From positions 1-64,000 of the forward strand of contig JAWSVC010000007.1 of NCBI GenBank assembly GCA_033852075.1: a stretch of DNA of 64,000 nt, written 5' to 3'. Source of the DNA: QZLE01 sp033852075 (GTDB lineage Bacteria; Pseudomonadota; Gammaproteobacteria; QZLD01). Position numbers and translations under genes: made by a program. Numbering within the stretch: the stretch's first letter is position 1; every line of letters begins with the position of its first letter. The notes beneath the pieces are model-generated. The model saw only the letters and a list, made by a program, of their open reading frames with translations, ran no database searches and was not told where the DNA came from. Shown here piece by piece: positions 7,999-16,751 of the stretch.

Positions 7999-8309
7999 TC
8001 AGCAAATAACTTCACTAATCTGAACAATAGACTGAATATCTGTAAAATTTGGAATATCCTTTCTTACCTCTTCTCTTTGCGGTAAATATTCTTTTTGAAA
8101 GGCATCTATTGATTCAAAAAACAGATGGCCAATTGCAATATATGGAGATGTAATACCTGTCACACCATCTTCAAGGGCATAATCAACAGTATAACCTGTT
8201 AAAACATCCCCTAAGCGCTCTTTTATCATAGGCATGGTATTGACCTATAATACTCAATATCAAACTGTTTACCTTTTTCATTAGGATAAAACACGCTTAT
8301 TTTAATCAT
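7999..8309 (-). pseudogene. EthD-family protein, split by a 1-nt frameshift
   Basis: The frame from the ATG at 8309 gives MIKISVFYPNEKGKQFDIEYYRS and then hits stops. The downstream frame continues MPMIKERLGDVLTGYTVDY through to FTDIQSIVQISEVIC. Joined, this matches the roughly 100-residue EthD-type dimeric alpha/beta-barrel proteins, whose N-terminus reads FYPNxxGxxFDxxYYxxxHxPM. Between YY and MPM there are 11 nt where 12 are expected, so exactly one base is missing near 8240. EthD proteins are small ferredoxin-like-fold proteins of mostly unknown role, some linked to degradation pathways. The gene begins 13 nt after the binding-protein gene ends. Confidence 0.75.
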
Positions 8310-8322
8310 TTAGTTTTCCCTA

Positions 8323-9129
8323 TTATCTAACAACAATATCAGACTTGGTTTGTGTAACACCATATTTATTTAAGATCTTTTGGTATTCCCCATTTTGCTT
8401 AATCTTTTTTATTCCACGATTATACGTTTGTAATATTTCCTTTCCTTTGGGATTATATTTGGAAACTATTACCCTGATGTTATTGCCTCCTTCACTCTCT
8501 TTTTTACCCAAAGGCTCAAAATCAGTTGAAGCGATTCTATCATAGTGCTCGGGAAAATTTTTCTTGATTAGATACATGCCATTGATGTTTGTCATAGGAA
8601 TAATATCCACTCTTCCCATTACCAACCGTTTAAAATTCTGTTCATCTGAGCCAACATACTCAACATTAAGACCAGCCTCATCAAACTTATTTTTATAAAA
8701 ATATCCTAACACTCCACCAATAGAATATTTTTTTAAATCCTTATATGATTTTAATTCCGGTTTCTCTTTAATCTTATCTTTAAGATAAAAAAACTTGGTC
8801 TTAACCGTAAGTATGGGATCTGAAAAATAGTACTCTTTTTTTCTTCCTTCTGTCTTGGTATAAGGAAATGTTGCATTAACTTCATTATTACGAATCATTC
8901 GTTCACATCGCCTCCACGGATAAAAGACAAGATCAATATCCACTCCTTCCGCTTCATATGCCTTTTTAACAATTTCCGTTGCTATACCATATCCTTCAAT
9001 CTCTGAACTTGTTATAGGTGCCCATTCCCATGTTGCGAAAGATAATTTTTCTTTTGCATACAAATTTTGCTGATTAAAAATCAGTAAGGCAAAAAATAAA
9101 AATAACTTTTTAATAACATCTTTTATCAT
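8323..9129 (-). CDS. Periplasmic solute-binding protein, family 3 (amino-acid type), orphan
   Basis: A 268-residue protein with a signal peptide (KKLFLFFALLIFNQQNLYA), followed by an SBP_bac_3 fold: LSFATWEWAPITSSEIEGYGIATEIVKKAYEAEG, the family landmark YPWRRCERMI, then SDPILTVKTKFFYLK and GRVDIIPMTNINGMYLI. These proteins capture amino acids or related small molecules for ABC import or signalling. No permease or ATPase gene is adjacent. Two more proteins with the same PWRR landmark lie at 11984-13611. The ligand is not predictable. Confidence 0.85.
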   Translation of the reverse strand: MIKDVIKKLFLFFALLIFNQQNLYAKEKLSFATWEWAPITSSEIEGYGIATEIVKKAYEAEGVDIDLVFYPWRRCERMIRNNEVNATFPYTKTEGRKKEYYFSDPILTVKTKFFYLKDKIKEKPELKSYKDLKKYSIGGVLGYFYKNKFDEAGLNVEYVGSDEQNFKRLVMGRVDIIPMTNINGMYLIKKNFPEHYDRIASTDFEPLGKKESEGGNNIRVIVSKYNPKGKEILQTYNRGIKKIKQNGEYQKILNKYGVTQTKSDIVVR

Positions 9130-9310
9130 TTCTAATTGCCTTTCTTCTTAAACACTTAAATACCAAAGTTTTTCATATAATTATTATAGCCTATATAGTT
9201 ATTAGATTTATCAATCATTAAAAAATCAATGACTTTCGGCATATTGTTTTATTAAGCAGTGTTATACATAATCAATCCTATATAACAAAATTGGATAACA
9301 AAGGAATGAT

Positions 9311-9747
9311 ATGAAAAAGATTATATTTACAGCATGCTTCGTTTTCACAGCTTTATTTTGTAGCAATTCTTTCTCGCAAGAAATTAAAGAGACACCTATT
9401 GTAAATAAAGATCCTGACAAGCTGGTAATTCTTTGGACTAGTGGAGACAAAGAAGTCGCTATGAATATGATTTTATGTATGGAAAAAATTCCTACAACTC
9501 AGGATTATGGACAGATATGGAAGTTATCGTATGGGGACCATCTGCAAAACTGATAGCAACTGACGAAGAGATACAAACTCAAGTAAGAAAAATGATTAAG
9601 TCAGGAATCAAGTTCAAGGCATGCCAAGTATGCGCTGATAATTATGGTGTGGCTAAAAACCTAACGAATCTTGGAATAAAAGTTAATTGGATGAGTCAGG
9701 TTCTTACTCAGCATATAGCCAGAGGAAACTACATTCTAACATTCTAA
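9311..9747 (+). pseudogene. Exported DsrE-family protein, split by a 1-nt frameshift
   Basis: The first frame encodes a signal peptide (MKKIIFTACFVFTALFCSNSFSQ) and PDKLVILWTSGDKEVAMNM. The second frame, joining at about 9466-9476, continues FMYGKNSYNSGLWTDMEVI, then VWGPSAKLIATDEEIQ and CQVCADNYGVAKNL, and ends with the family-like tail GNYILTF. This is the DsrE/DsrF-like fold with a CxxC motif, usually linked to sulfur or redox chemistry. Total length is one base short of an open frame, with the loss at or near the TTTT run at 9470-9473. Restored, it would be about 145 residues including the leader. Confidence 0.75.
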
Positions 9748-10019
9748 CTATTTTAATAATAATTCAGAGAACATAAAAAATACTACCTAGCATATTGAAT
9801 GGATTATAACTCAAGAAAGAATATCTTCTTAGTTAAAAACATGAGCAAAACCAGACTAGTCCTTTTATAATCAACAACTTATACATCCAAAATATCAATT
9901 GGCTTATTTACTACTGTTTGCTAATATCAAACGGTCGTAATAAAAATTATTATTATCGACATATAAAAATATAAAAAGGCCATACACGATATGGTTTAAA
10001 TATCTTAGGAGGAAATTCA

Positions 10020-11108
10020 ATGAAAATTACAAAAATTTTCGCGGCTCTGCTCGCGTGTACACTTATGCAAGGCTGCGTAGTAGATCAGATAATTAAAGGC
10101 ACTGAGGTTGATGGGCAACCCAATCCAGATACAACTTTACCTTGGTCTGAGAATGGAGCATATGCAAAAAACGGTCGTTTCTTTATAGTTGGTGGAGAAG
10201 GCATGTTCTATTTCGATCCTTCTTCAATATATGAAGTAAAGAAAAATGAAGATGGTTCCTATACCAATGAAAAACTAATTACCGGCGATGTAAATGGTAG
10301 TCAGTGCTATTTTGCTGGCCTTACATCCAAAAGAAATAAACTTTATGCTGCATGTGTTCAAATGGGAATGGTTGAATTACCAAATGCTCCTCAACCTGTA
10401 TTTGTCCCTATGGCCAATAAGGTTTATATCGTAGATTTAGATCAACCAGTAGATTCAGAAGATTATATAACCACCACCATTCTTCAAACACAATTATTTA
10501 CTTCAAATGGAATGGCTGTTGATAATAAAGGCGATCTTTACATTTCAAATACATCAGCTTTTCTAAATAGTTTGTATGGTCTTCCAGAAGCTCCGGCAAT
10601 TGTTAAGCTTAGCTTTGGTGAAACGATTACTGAAACAGCATGGTTACCAGCAGCTCAAGGTGGTATTACTCCAAATGGTTTACAATACCAATTCGGCAGC
10701 CTTTACCTTGCTTCAAGTAATAAGATTTTCAAAATCAAAATCGATTCTGAAGGAAACGCAGGTGAAGTTACAACAGCATACGAAACTGATCCTTCTATTT
10801 TAATTGATGATTTCGATATTCAAGGAAACATAATTGCTTCAGCGCAAATTAAAACTATTATCCCGGATATCATAAAATATGTTTATCCAGATGCTGTAAT
10901 CCCAGAAGAACCAATTAGCAAAGTTGTAATTATTAATACAAGAAACGGTAAGGAGCTTGGCGAGCAATCTTTCGAAGGAAATGCTCTTCCTAGTAGTGTT
11001 AAATTTGGCAAATGGCCACTTTTCGAGCCTTATTCACTTATTGTAACGGATGCAATAGGAACTGGTGGCCTTTATCAACTAAAATTTGAACAAGAAGACC
11101 TACAATAA
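10020..11108 (+). CDS. Lipoprotein with a beta-propeller (SMP-30/NHL-like) fold
   Basis: A 362-residue protein with a lipobox (LMQGC, Cys19). Repeated blades include GLTSKRNKLYAACVQ, SNGMAVDNKGDLYISNTS, TPNGLQYQFGSLYLASSNKIFKI and DDFDIQGNIIASAQ, which is the pattern of SMP-30/gluconolactonase-like propellers (NGM/NGL, then D..G.LY.S). Metal-binding and catalytic residues of true lactonases cannot be confirmed. It is probably a surface or periplasmic lipoprotein. The Shine-Dalgarno TTAGGAGGAAA is near perfect, and a hairpin follows the stop. It is a single-gene unit. Confidence 0.7.
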   Translation: MKITKIFAALLACTLMQGCVVDQIIKGTEVDGQPNPDTTLPWSENGAYAKNGRFFIVGGEGMFYFDPSSIYEVKKNEDGSYTNEKLITGDVNGSQCYFAGLTSKRNKLYAACVQMGMVELPNAPQPVFVPMANKVYIVDLDQPVDSEDYITTTILQTQLFTSNGMAVDNKGDLYISNTSAFLNSLYGLPEAPAIVKLSFGETITETAWLPAAQGGITPNGLQYQFGSLYLASSNKIFKIKIDSEGNAGEVTTAYETDPSILIDDFDIQGNIIASAQIKTIIPDIIKYVYPDAVIPEEPISKVVIINTRNGKELGEQSFEGNALPSSVKFGKWPLFEPYSLIVTDAIGTGGLYQLKFEQEDLQ

Positions 11109-11130
11109 TCTTCTATTTATCATAACTTTA

Positions 11131-11185
11131 AAAAACCGCTTTATACTATCAATGTTGCTTTCAAGATATTTAGAGCGGTTTTTTT
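11131..11185 (+). terminator. Probable terminator of the propeller lipoprotein gene
   Basis: The arms AAAAACCGCT and AGCGGTTTTTTT form a 10-bp stem ending in a T-run. The loop is unusually long (about 32 nt), so efficiency is uncertain. Confidence 0.6.
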
Positions 11186-11501
11186 GTACATCCTCATCTA
11201 ATGTTTAGACATTATCTATAAACACAAAAAACACATTGAATAAATTTACATATGAACAATAAAAAATAATTAGCTAAATATTATTCACAAGCTAAATAAC
11301 TGATATAACAAGACATTATACTCACAACCATTGTTAACCCAAAGTCAACATTTTTCTCTAAACGTCTATCACATAACCTATATAAATAACAGCATAAAAA
11401 TTGAATAATATACTTAACCTGATTGTTAAGCATTTCGTTAAACAATCTTGATTCAAAGCACGGATACTGACCAAATATAAAAATTAGAAGAGGTGCTGAA
11501 A
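11186..11501. other. AT-rich intergenic region
   Basis: About 316 nt without a convincing gene. It holds only the ribosome site GAAGAGG of the next gene at its right end. I see no repeats or hairpins worth naming. Confidence 0.35.
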
Positions 11502-11942
11502 ATGAACAAACATGAAATAAGAGCAATCCTTGAAAATAAGAGTATTGATCAAGTTAGAGAATTTGTTATCGATGTTTCGCGTAAATTAGCCCCTATTTAC
11601 GAAAACGAATATGGCAACAAAGGCCTGTCATTTTGCATGGTAATTGTATCGTGCGAAGCAGAACCTTTTAAAAAAGCAGCAGCACTTTTTTTAAATAAGA
11701 TACGTGAAGATTTGATAAAGCATCCTAAGTCCACATATGATCAAATCAATGCTATTAATTGCATGATATCTGCCACTTATGCACACCTTGTACAAAATGA
11801 ACATGAGATTATGGAGTATTCTATTATTTCACTCGAACATGCTTTTGCTTCTTCAACAAGCTCTCCGGAAATCACACGCAAAATTGATATGTGTTTAAGA
11901 AGCTGGAAAGCAAACTGGCAGGGATATGTTGGCTCACAATAG
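11502..11942 (+). CDS. Hypothetical cytoplasmic protein, helical
   Basis: A 146-residue protein of unknown family. I chose the ATG (MNKHEIRAILENK) over a GTG nine bases upstream because GAAGAGG is well spaced for the ATG. The sequence is helical, moderately acidic, and has no signal peptide or membrane segment. Segments such as EPFKKAAALFLNKIREDLIKH and IDMCLRSWKANWQGYVG look like packed helices. It lies between the propeller lipoprotein and the convergent binding-protein pair, with no functional clue from context. Confidence 0.6.
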   Translation: MNKHEIRAILENKSIDQVREFVIDVSRKLAPIYENEYGNKGLSFCMVIVSCEAEPFKKAAALFLNKIREDLIKHPKSTYDQINAINCMISATYAHLVQNEHEIMEYSIISLEHAFASSTSSPEITRKIDMCLRSWKANWQGYVGSQ

Positions 11943-11983
11943 TTGAAAATGGTATCAATTAATTCCCAACAAAATTAATAAAA

Positions 11984-12760
11984 CTAATGCTGACCATTAA
12001 CATGCCGACATTGTTTAAGGGCTGAATTAAATCGGTTTAAAAATTCCGGATGCTTTTCAAGAAATTTCTTTGACCAATATACTCCAAGCGGAATTGTTTT
12101 AATTGTATAAACTTTAAATCGATCTAAAGATATGCCTAAAGATTTCATCGCATGAGTGGCAACCAATTCATTGGATAGTATTGCATCAACTTTTTTCTCA
12201 AATACTTCTTTTACTAAAGACTGCGGATCAAATGGCGAACTGATGACATTGTAATCATTTTTATTTAGCCATCTATTCATGTTTGTTGCAAACTCAGAAG
12301 CAACTTTCGCGTCTTTTTTAAAATTTGGATCGTCCGGACTAAACTCGCTATCTTTAAGCAAATACCAATTCCAATTTTGATCTATTATTTTTTCTGAAAA
12401 AACAGCATATTCAGACCTTTTTTCATTTGCAGAAGCAGCAAAAAAACCATCAGCGACACCAGTACCAACCATAATCTGAGCTCGACGCCATGGCAAAAAT
12501 TCAATTTCATACGATTTATTTAATTTATCAAAAGAACATTTAACTATATCTATTGCTATACCTGTTAACTTACCACTTTCCAACATTTGATAAGGAGACC
12601 AATGCTGAGTTGTTAATTTAATAATATCTACATCTGCAGAACCTGATCTATAACTTGAATCAGATGGATAATCTTTTGAAATATACAATTTATCTTGTGC
12701 TAAAACATTTCCACAAACAAGGATAATGCATGGAAGCAGAAAATGCTTAAGTTTGATCAT
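11984..12760 (-). CDS. Periplasmic solute-binding protein, family 3 (paralogue A)
   Basis: I chose the ATG at 12760 because it places a signal peptide (MIKLKHFLLPCIILVCGNVLA) directly at the N-terminus; the longer frame adds 27 unlikely residues. About 258 residues with TTQHWSPYQMLESGKLTGIAIDIVKCSF, LPWRRAQIMVGTGVADGFFAAS, AVFSEKIIDQNWNWYLLK and SLGVYWSKKFL-like elements (LGVYWSKKFLEKHPEF). It is clearly paralogous to the next upstream gene on the same strand. Family members bind amino acids or small polar solutes. No transporter genes are adjacent, so it may be an orphan receptor or use distant components. Confidence 0.82.
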   Translation of the reverse strand: MIKLKHFLLPCIILVCGNVLAQDKLYISKDYPSDSSYRSGSADVDIIKLTTQHWSPYQMLESGKLTGIAIDIVKCSFDKLNKSYEIEFLPWRRAQIMVGTGVADGFFAASANEKRSEYAVFSEKIIDQNWNWYLLKDSEFSPDDPNFKKDAKVASEFATNMNRWLNKNDYNVISSPFDPQSLVKEVFEKKVDAILSNELVATHAMKSLGISLDRFKVYTIKTIPLGVYWSKKFLEKHPEFLNRFNSALKQCRHVNGQH

Positions 12761-12873
12761 ATAGATATACTTTTTAATAATCACGATTTTGTTAACACGA
12801 ACTTTTAGTACAACACCACTTTGATTTAAGCATGTATACATTAAAAAACAATAACTAATTAAATCAATCTGAT

Positions 12874-13611
12874 TTATTTTTCACCTTTTTGGGATATATT
12901 CCCCCGACACTGTATAACCATGCTATTAAAATTATTGATAAATCCGGGATTTACACCTAAAAATTCATTAGACCAGTAAACCCCTAGAGGCTTATATTTA
13001 TGCTGAACATCAGAAAACTGCTCCTTACTCAATCCAAGTTTATTAATAGCATGTTTAGCAACAAGGTTATTAACCAAAATCGCATCGTATTCACCATCAA
13101 ATAACCCAATAAATAATTTTTCCGTATCAATATGTTCTTTTGTGATCTTGTAGTTTTTATTCTTCAGCCAGGACAGCATATTTGAACCAATCATAGCTGC
13201 AACCTTGGCTCCTTCCTTAAATGAATCCTGTTTTGGATCAAGTTTATTGGCTTTAAGTAGGTACCATGTCCATTCTTGCTCAGCAATAATCTCTGAAAAT
13301 GTCGCATATTCGTCTCTTTCATTACTCTTAGACGCTGCAAAGAAACCATGTGCTTTAGATGTCATAACCATTATTTGCGATCTACGCCATGGATAAACTT
13401 CGAATCTATATGGCCTTTCAAGCTTTTCCATAGCGCATCTAACAACATCCACAGCAGCCCCTGTAAGTTCAGATCCAATATATGTTTGGTATGGTGGCCA
13501 ATCCTGCGTAGTTAGCAATATTTCCTGATCTTCTGCAGCAATAACATTGAAGCTAGATATAACCAGAAAACATACGCAGATATGTTCTATTAAAAATTTC
13601 AAAATTTTCAT
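12874..13611 (-). CDS. Periplasmic solute-binding protein, family 3 (paralogue B)
   Basis: The start is taken at the ATG giving MKILKFLIEHICVCFLVISSFNVIAA, a good signal peptide. The mature part shares landmarks with paralogue A: LLTTQDWPPYQTYIGSELTGAAVDVV, YPWRRSQIMVMTSKAHGFFAA, TFSEIIAEQEWTWYLLK, AILVNNLVAKHAI and LGVYWSNEFLGVNPGF. The pair arose by tandem duplication and probably forms one transcript (113-nt gap). The ligand is unknown. The conserved tryptophans and PWRR suggest both copies keep a binding site. Confidence 0.82.
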   Translation of the reverse strand: MKILKFLIEHICVCFLVISSFNVIAAEDQEILLTTQDWPPYQTYIGSELTGAAVDVVRCAMEKLERPYRFEVYPWRRSQIMVMTSKAHGFFAASKSNERDEYATFSEIIAEQEWTWYLLKANKLDPKQDSFKEGAKVAAMIGSNMLSWLKNKNYKITKEHIDTEKLFIGLFDGEYDAILVNNLVAKHAINKLGLSKEQFSDVQHKYKPLGVYWSNEFLGVNPGFINNFNSMVIQCRGNISQKGEK

Positions 13612-13678
13612 TTTAAGGCACAATATTGGACACAATATAAATATAGTATATTTTTATCTAACCACCATGATTAACAGT

Positions 13679-15544
13679 TCAAACTTTTTCTATTTGATTT
13701 TGCAATAAGGAATTTCTGTTTACCTTTGTTTTAATTGTTTTAGCAATAACCTCTTCAACACCCCATATTTCAGCCTTTGTCTTTGCTCTTGTTATCGCTG
13801 TATACAATAGTTCTTTGGTAAGATGTTCTGCATACTTGTCCGGAAAAACAATAAGTACATTATCGAATTCCGACCCTTGGCTTTTATGTACCGTCATTGC
13901 AAAAACGGTTTCAAACTTCGGAAGCTTTGCTATTACAAATCGTTTTACTCCACCTTCAGCAATAGGGAAATATGCCTTTAATTCACCTGCTTCATTCCAA
14001 ATTATTCCGACATCCCCATTGTATAAACCTATTTTATAATTGTTCTCAGTAATCATTATCGGCTGACCATGAAAAGAAGTATCACCTCCTCTAATCAAAC
14101 CAAGTCGTTGTAATCTGTTTTTAATAAGAATATTTAGATTATTGATTCCAAACAAACCATCACGAACCGGGCTTAAAATCTGAAATGCAGCAAGACGATC
14201 CAGAGCCTGTTCTGCATTTTCTGCCTGTAGATAATTTCTATATGGTTCTACATCAATGGTATCTATATATTTCTGAATGGATAACGAATCGACCTTATTC
14301 CAGGATATATCTACAAAACGACTATCATCGAACGCGCTGAAAAATTCTTGTGAATTCCCTTCATTGGTTGCATTGGCCAATTTACCGATACCACTATCAC
14401 TATCAAAACGATAACTCTTTTTTAGACTAATAACACAATCACCTAATGGGTGTACCACATTACTATCTGAATCTTTTACTTCCAGATCAAATTCATCTGT
14501 CAATAGATTTAGTCTTTGCTGGGAATGCCTGCTTTTTAGCCCAGTAGAACAAATATCAGCTAATACACAACCAGATTCAACAGATGCCAGCTGATTCATA
14601 TCTCCCAATAAAATCAACTGCGATGACTCCGGCAATGCCTGCATCAGTTTTGCCATCATAGCCAGATCTATCATAGATGCCTCATCTACGACAAGCAGGT
14701 CAAGATGCAACTTATTTTCGGCATTATAATAACAAGTAGCCTTTGCTGGAGATATTCCTAATAAGCGATGTATGGTTATCACCTGATCCGGAATTTTTTC
14801 TGCAATTTCAGGTTTCAGATTAAGCTGAACCTTTGCCTTTTTTATTGAATCACTTAATCGATTAGCTGCTTTACCTGTTGGAGCTGCCAAAACTATCTTC
14901 TTTTTATTGCTTAAATACTGCTCTACAAACAAAGCCAATATTTTGGTAACCGTCGTGGTCTTACCGGTACCCGGCCCTCCAGTAATAACGGTAAAGTTAT
15001 TTAATAAAGCAGATACCGCCGAGATCATTTGCCAATCAGGCTCTACACTATTATTTTTAACACTTATTTCAGGAAAATATATTTTAATTCCAGATCTTAA
15101 AAGTTGGATATCTACCTGTGGTTTAGCAATAGCTTTTTTAACTACATACTCCGCCAAACTTAACTCGTAATCCCAATACCTTGAAAAAAACAGATAATTA
15201 TCATTAACAAGAACTAACGGCGCTACCGATCCATCAACACTGATCAACTTGGAGTTTTTTAAAGATTGTAGCCACTTAGAACTATCTGGCGTACATATAT
15301 TGATATTAGTTAATGAATTGCTGAATAACCGCTGTTCGCTTAATTGCATTAGATCAATACAAACATCACCTTTTCCTAGATAATTACTTACGAGCATTCC
15401 AGCCAAGAGAACATCATCATTTATGTCTGAATCAAGCTGCTTTAAAAAACGCATAAAATGAAAGTCGATAAATCGAATATCACCAACTTCTGCAAGTAAC
15501 TCTGCTTTGGCTATCAAATCCATTTCGTGCCGTTGTATTTCCAT
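13679..15544 (-). CDS. recD: RecD, exodeoxyribonuclease V alpha subunit
   Basis: A 621-residue SF1B helicase of normal RecD length. Walker A is GGPGTGKTT at about 189-197, motif Ia is LAAPTGKAANRL, motif II is LLVVDEASMIDLAMM, motif III is ILLGDMNQLASVESG, and motifs V/VI are AMTVHKSQGSEFDNV and LLYTAITRAK. In RecBCD, RecD is the fast 5'-3' motor used in double-strand break repair and degradation of foreign linear DNA. recB and recC are not next to it. The upstream neighbour, 15 nt away, is truD and the downstream DNA is unrelated. RecBC must be elsewhere, or this RecD acts alone. Confidence 0.93.
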   Translation of the reverse strand: MEIQRHEMDLIAKAELLAEVGDIRFIDFHFMRFLKQLDSDINDDVLLAGMLVSNYLGKGDVCIDLMQLSEQRLFSNSLTNINICTPDSSKWLQSLKNSKLISVDGSVAPLVLVNDNYLFFSRYWDYELSLAEYVVKKAIAKPQVDIQLLRSGIKIYFPEISVKNNSVEPDWQMISAVSALLNNFTVITGGPGTGKTTTVTKILALFVEQYLSNKKKIVLAAPTGKAANRLSDSIKKAKVQLNLKPEIAEKIPDQVITIHRLLGISPAKATCYYNAENKLHLDLLVVDEASMIDLAMMAKLMQALPESSQLILLGDMNQLASVESGCVLADICSTGLKSRHSQQRLNLLTDEFDLEVKDSDSNVVHPLGDCVISLKKSYRFDSDSGIGKLANATNEGNSQEFFSAFDDSRFVDISWNKVDSLSIQKYIDTIDVEPYRNYLQAENAEQALDRLAAFQILSPVRDGLFGINNLNILIKNRLQRLGLIRGGDTSFHGQPIMITENNYKIGLYNGDVGIIWNEAGELKAYFPIAEGGVKRFVIAKLPKFETVFAMTVHKSQGSEFDNVLIVFPDKYAEHLTKELLYTAITRAKTKAEIWGVEEVIAKTIKTKVNRNSLLQNQIEKV

Positions 15545-15559
15545 AAGTACTCAGTAATT

Positions 15560-16612
15560 CTAAGGCTTTGTTAAGTGTAGCATCTCTCTCAATACCACAG
15601 TAGCATAAGCACCGGATTTAAGAGCAAATGCAAACCTAATAGCATCTGGTTCCAACTGTTCTATTGTAAAATCCTGAACACGAAGGCGCATAGCCCTTCT
15701 TTCTAACTTAAGATTATTGTTTTTACAGCCTAATGCCAAATCCATATTATCTTCAACTACAGCAGATTCAATCATATAAGGATCATTTGCAGTTTTAAAC
15801 TCGCCTGACCCATATAGTGCTGCAGCAGGATGAATATCCATTTCCTGAAGTTTGGTTAATATTGTTTGATCGAATTCATCAACAACAAAGATAGAATTAT
15901 TGTTATCAAATATTGCAACATCTCCTGGCAAAAGATTATTCCAATTATTTAATTCTATCCTTTTGCGCAAAATCTCATTAAATATATATGACCGCGCGGC
16001 AGAAATTAGAATACTTCTTTCGCCCTTTCCTTTTGGCTTATATTCCCCAGTAAATATCTGACATGCCTTTGCTACATTACCCGCGTCATGACCAAAACGT
16101 TGATCACCAAAGTAGTTAGGCACACCACCAGCAATTATTTTTTGAGCAATACTCTCAAGCTTGGCGTAATCACCATCAAATTCTCTTACTGTAATTTGGA
16201 ATTTATTTTGGCTTATAACTCCGCGACGCAGCTTCTTACGATTTCTGGTAACCTCAAGTATCTTGATCTTATCATCATTAAGAAATTTCCAATCAAGCTC
16301 AACCTTTCCCGGAATCCTTACACTAAACCACTGCCTAGTAACTGCGTTTTTATCTTTAAGTCCGGCATAGCCAACATCCATAAGTTTTACATCAGCAAAG
16401 CGCGCCAAATGTTTTGCAACTTGTTCTGTGTTTAATTCTCGTTTCTCAATCCTTAAAAAGATATTCTCGCCATCACCGTCTGGCGTAAATGACAACTTTT
16501 CATCAACAATAAAGTCTTCTGGAAAAACACGGAACTTAGCTGTTCCGGAAACGGAATTATAAGCTGTTGGCAGACTGCCCCACCAATTGGACATATCGGA
16601 ATATTTATTCAT
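15560..16612 (-). CDS. truD: tRNA pseudouridine(13) synthase TruD
   Basis: A 350-residue protein with the TruD signature GYAGLKDKNAVTRQ (catalytic Asp at about 87), the N-terminal FRVFPEDFIVDE, and VPNYFGDQRFGHD. TruD converts uridine 13 of tRNA-Glu to pseudouridine in the cytoplasm. The length matches the family. It precedes recD by 15 nt, so the two are probably co-transcribed. It lies 139 nt after the amidase gene on the same strand. Confidence 0.95.
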   Translation of the reverse strand: MNKYSDMSNWWGSLPTAYNSVSGTAKFRVFPEDFIVDEKLSFTPDGDGENIFLRIEKRELNTEQVAKHLARFADVKLMDVGYAGLKDKNAVTRQWFSVRIPGKVELDWKFLNDDKIKILEVTRNRKKLRRGVISQNKFQITVREFDGDYAKLESIAQKIIAGGVPNYFGDQRFGHDAGNVAKACQIFTGEYKPKGKGERSILISAARSYIFNEILRKRIELNNWNNLLPGDVAIFDNNNSIFVVDEFDQTILTKLQEMDIHPAAALYGSGEFKTANDPYMIESAVVEDNMDLALGCKNNNLKLERRAMRLRVQDFTIEQLEPDAIRFAFALKSGAYATVVLREMLHLTKP

Positions 16613-16751
16613 ATGGATTCTTTATGTAACGATTTGATGATAATACATGCGGGGGTAGTTTTTGGGAACCTAAATCACTGCTGTCCCTTTTAAAGGTATA
16701 AAAAAGCCTGGAGTTGAAACACCGCATTTGAGGAAAAAGATGGAAATTATT

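Noticed and set aside
11281..11526. Minus-strand 81-codon open frame rich in Cys and Tyr
   Set aside because: AT-rich intergenic translation with no ribosome site, overlapping the start of a better gene.
12761..12841. 27-residue N-terminal extension of binding protein paralogue A
   Set aside because: Would place the signal peptide internally; the internal ATG gives a normal leader.
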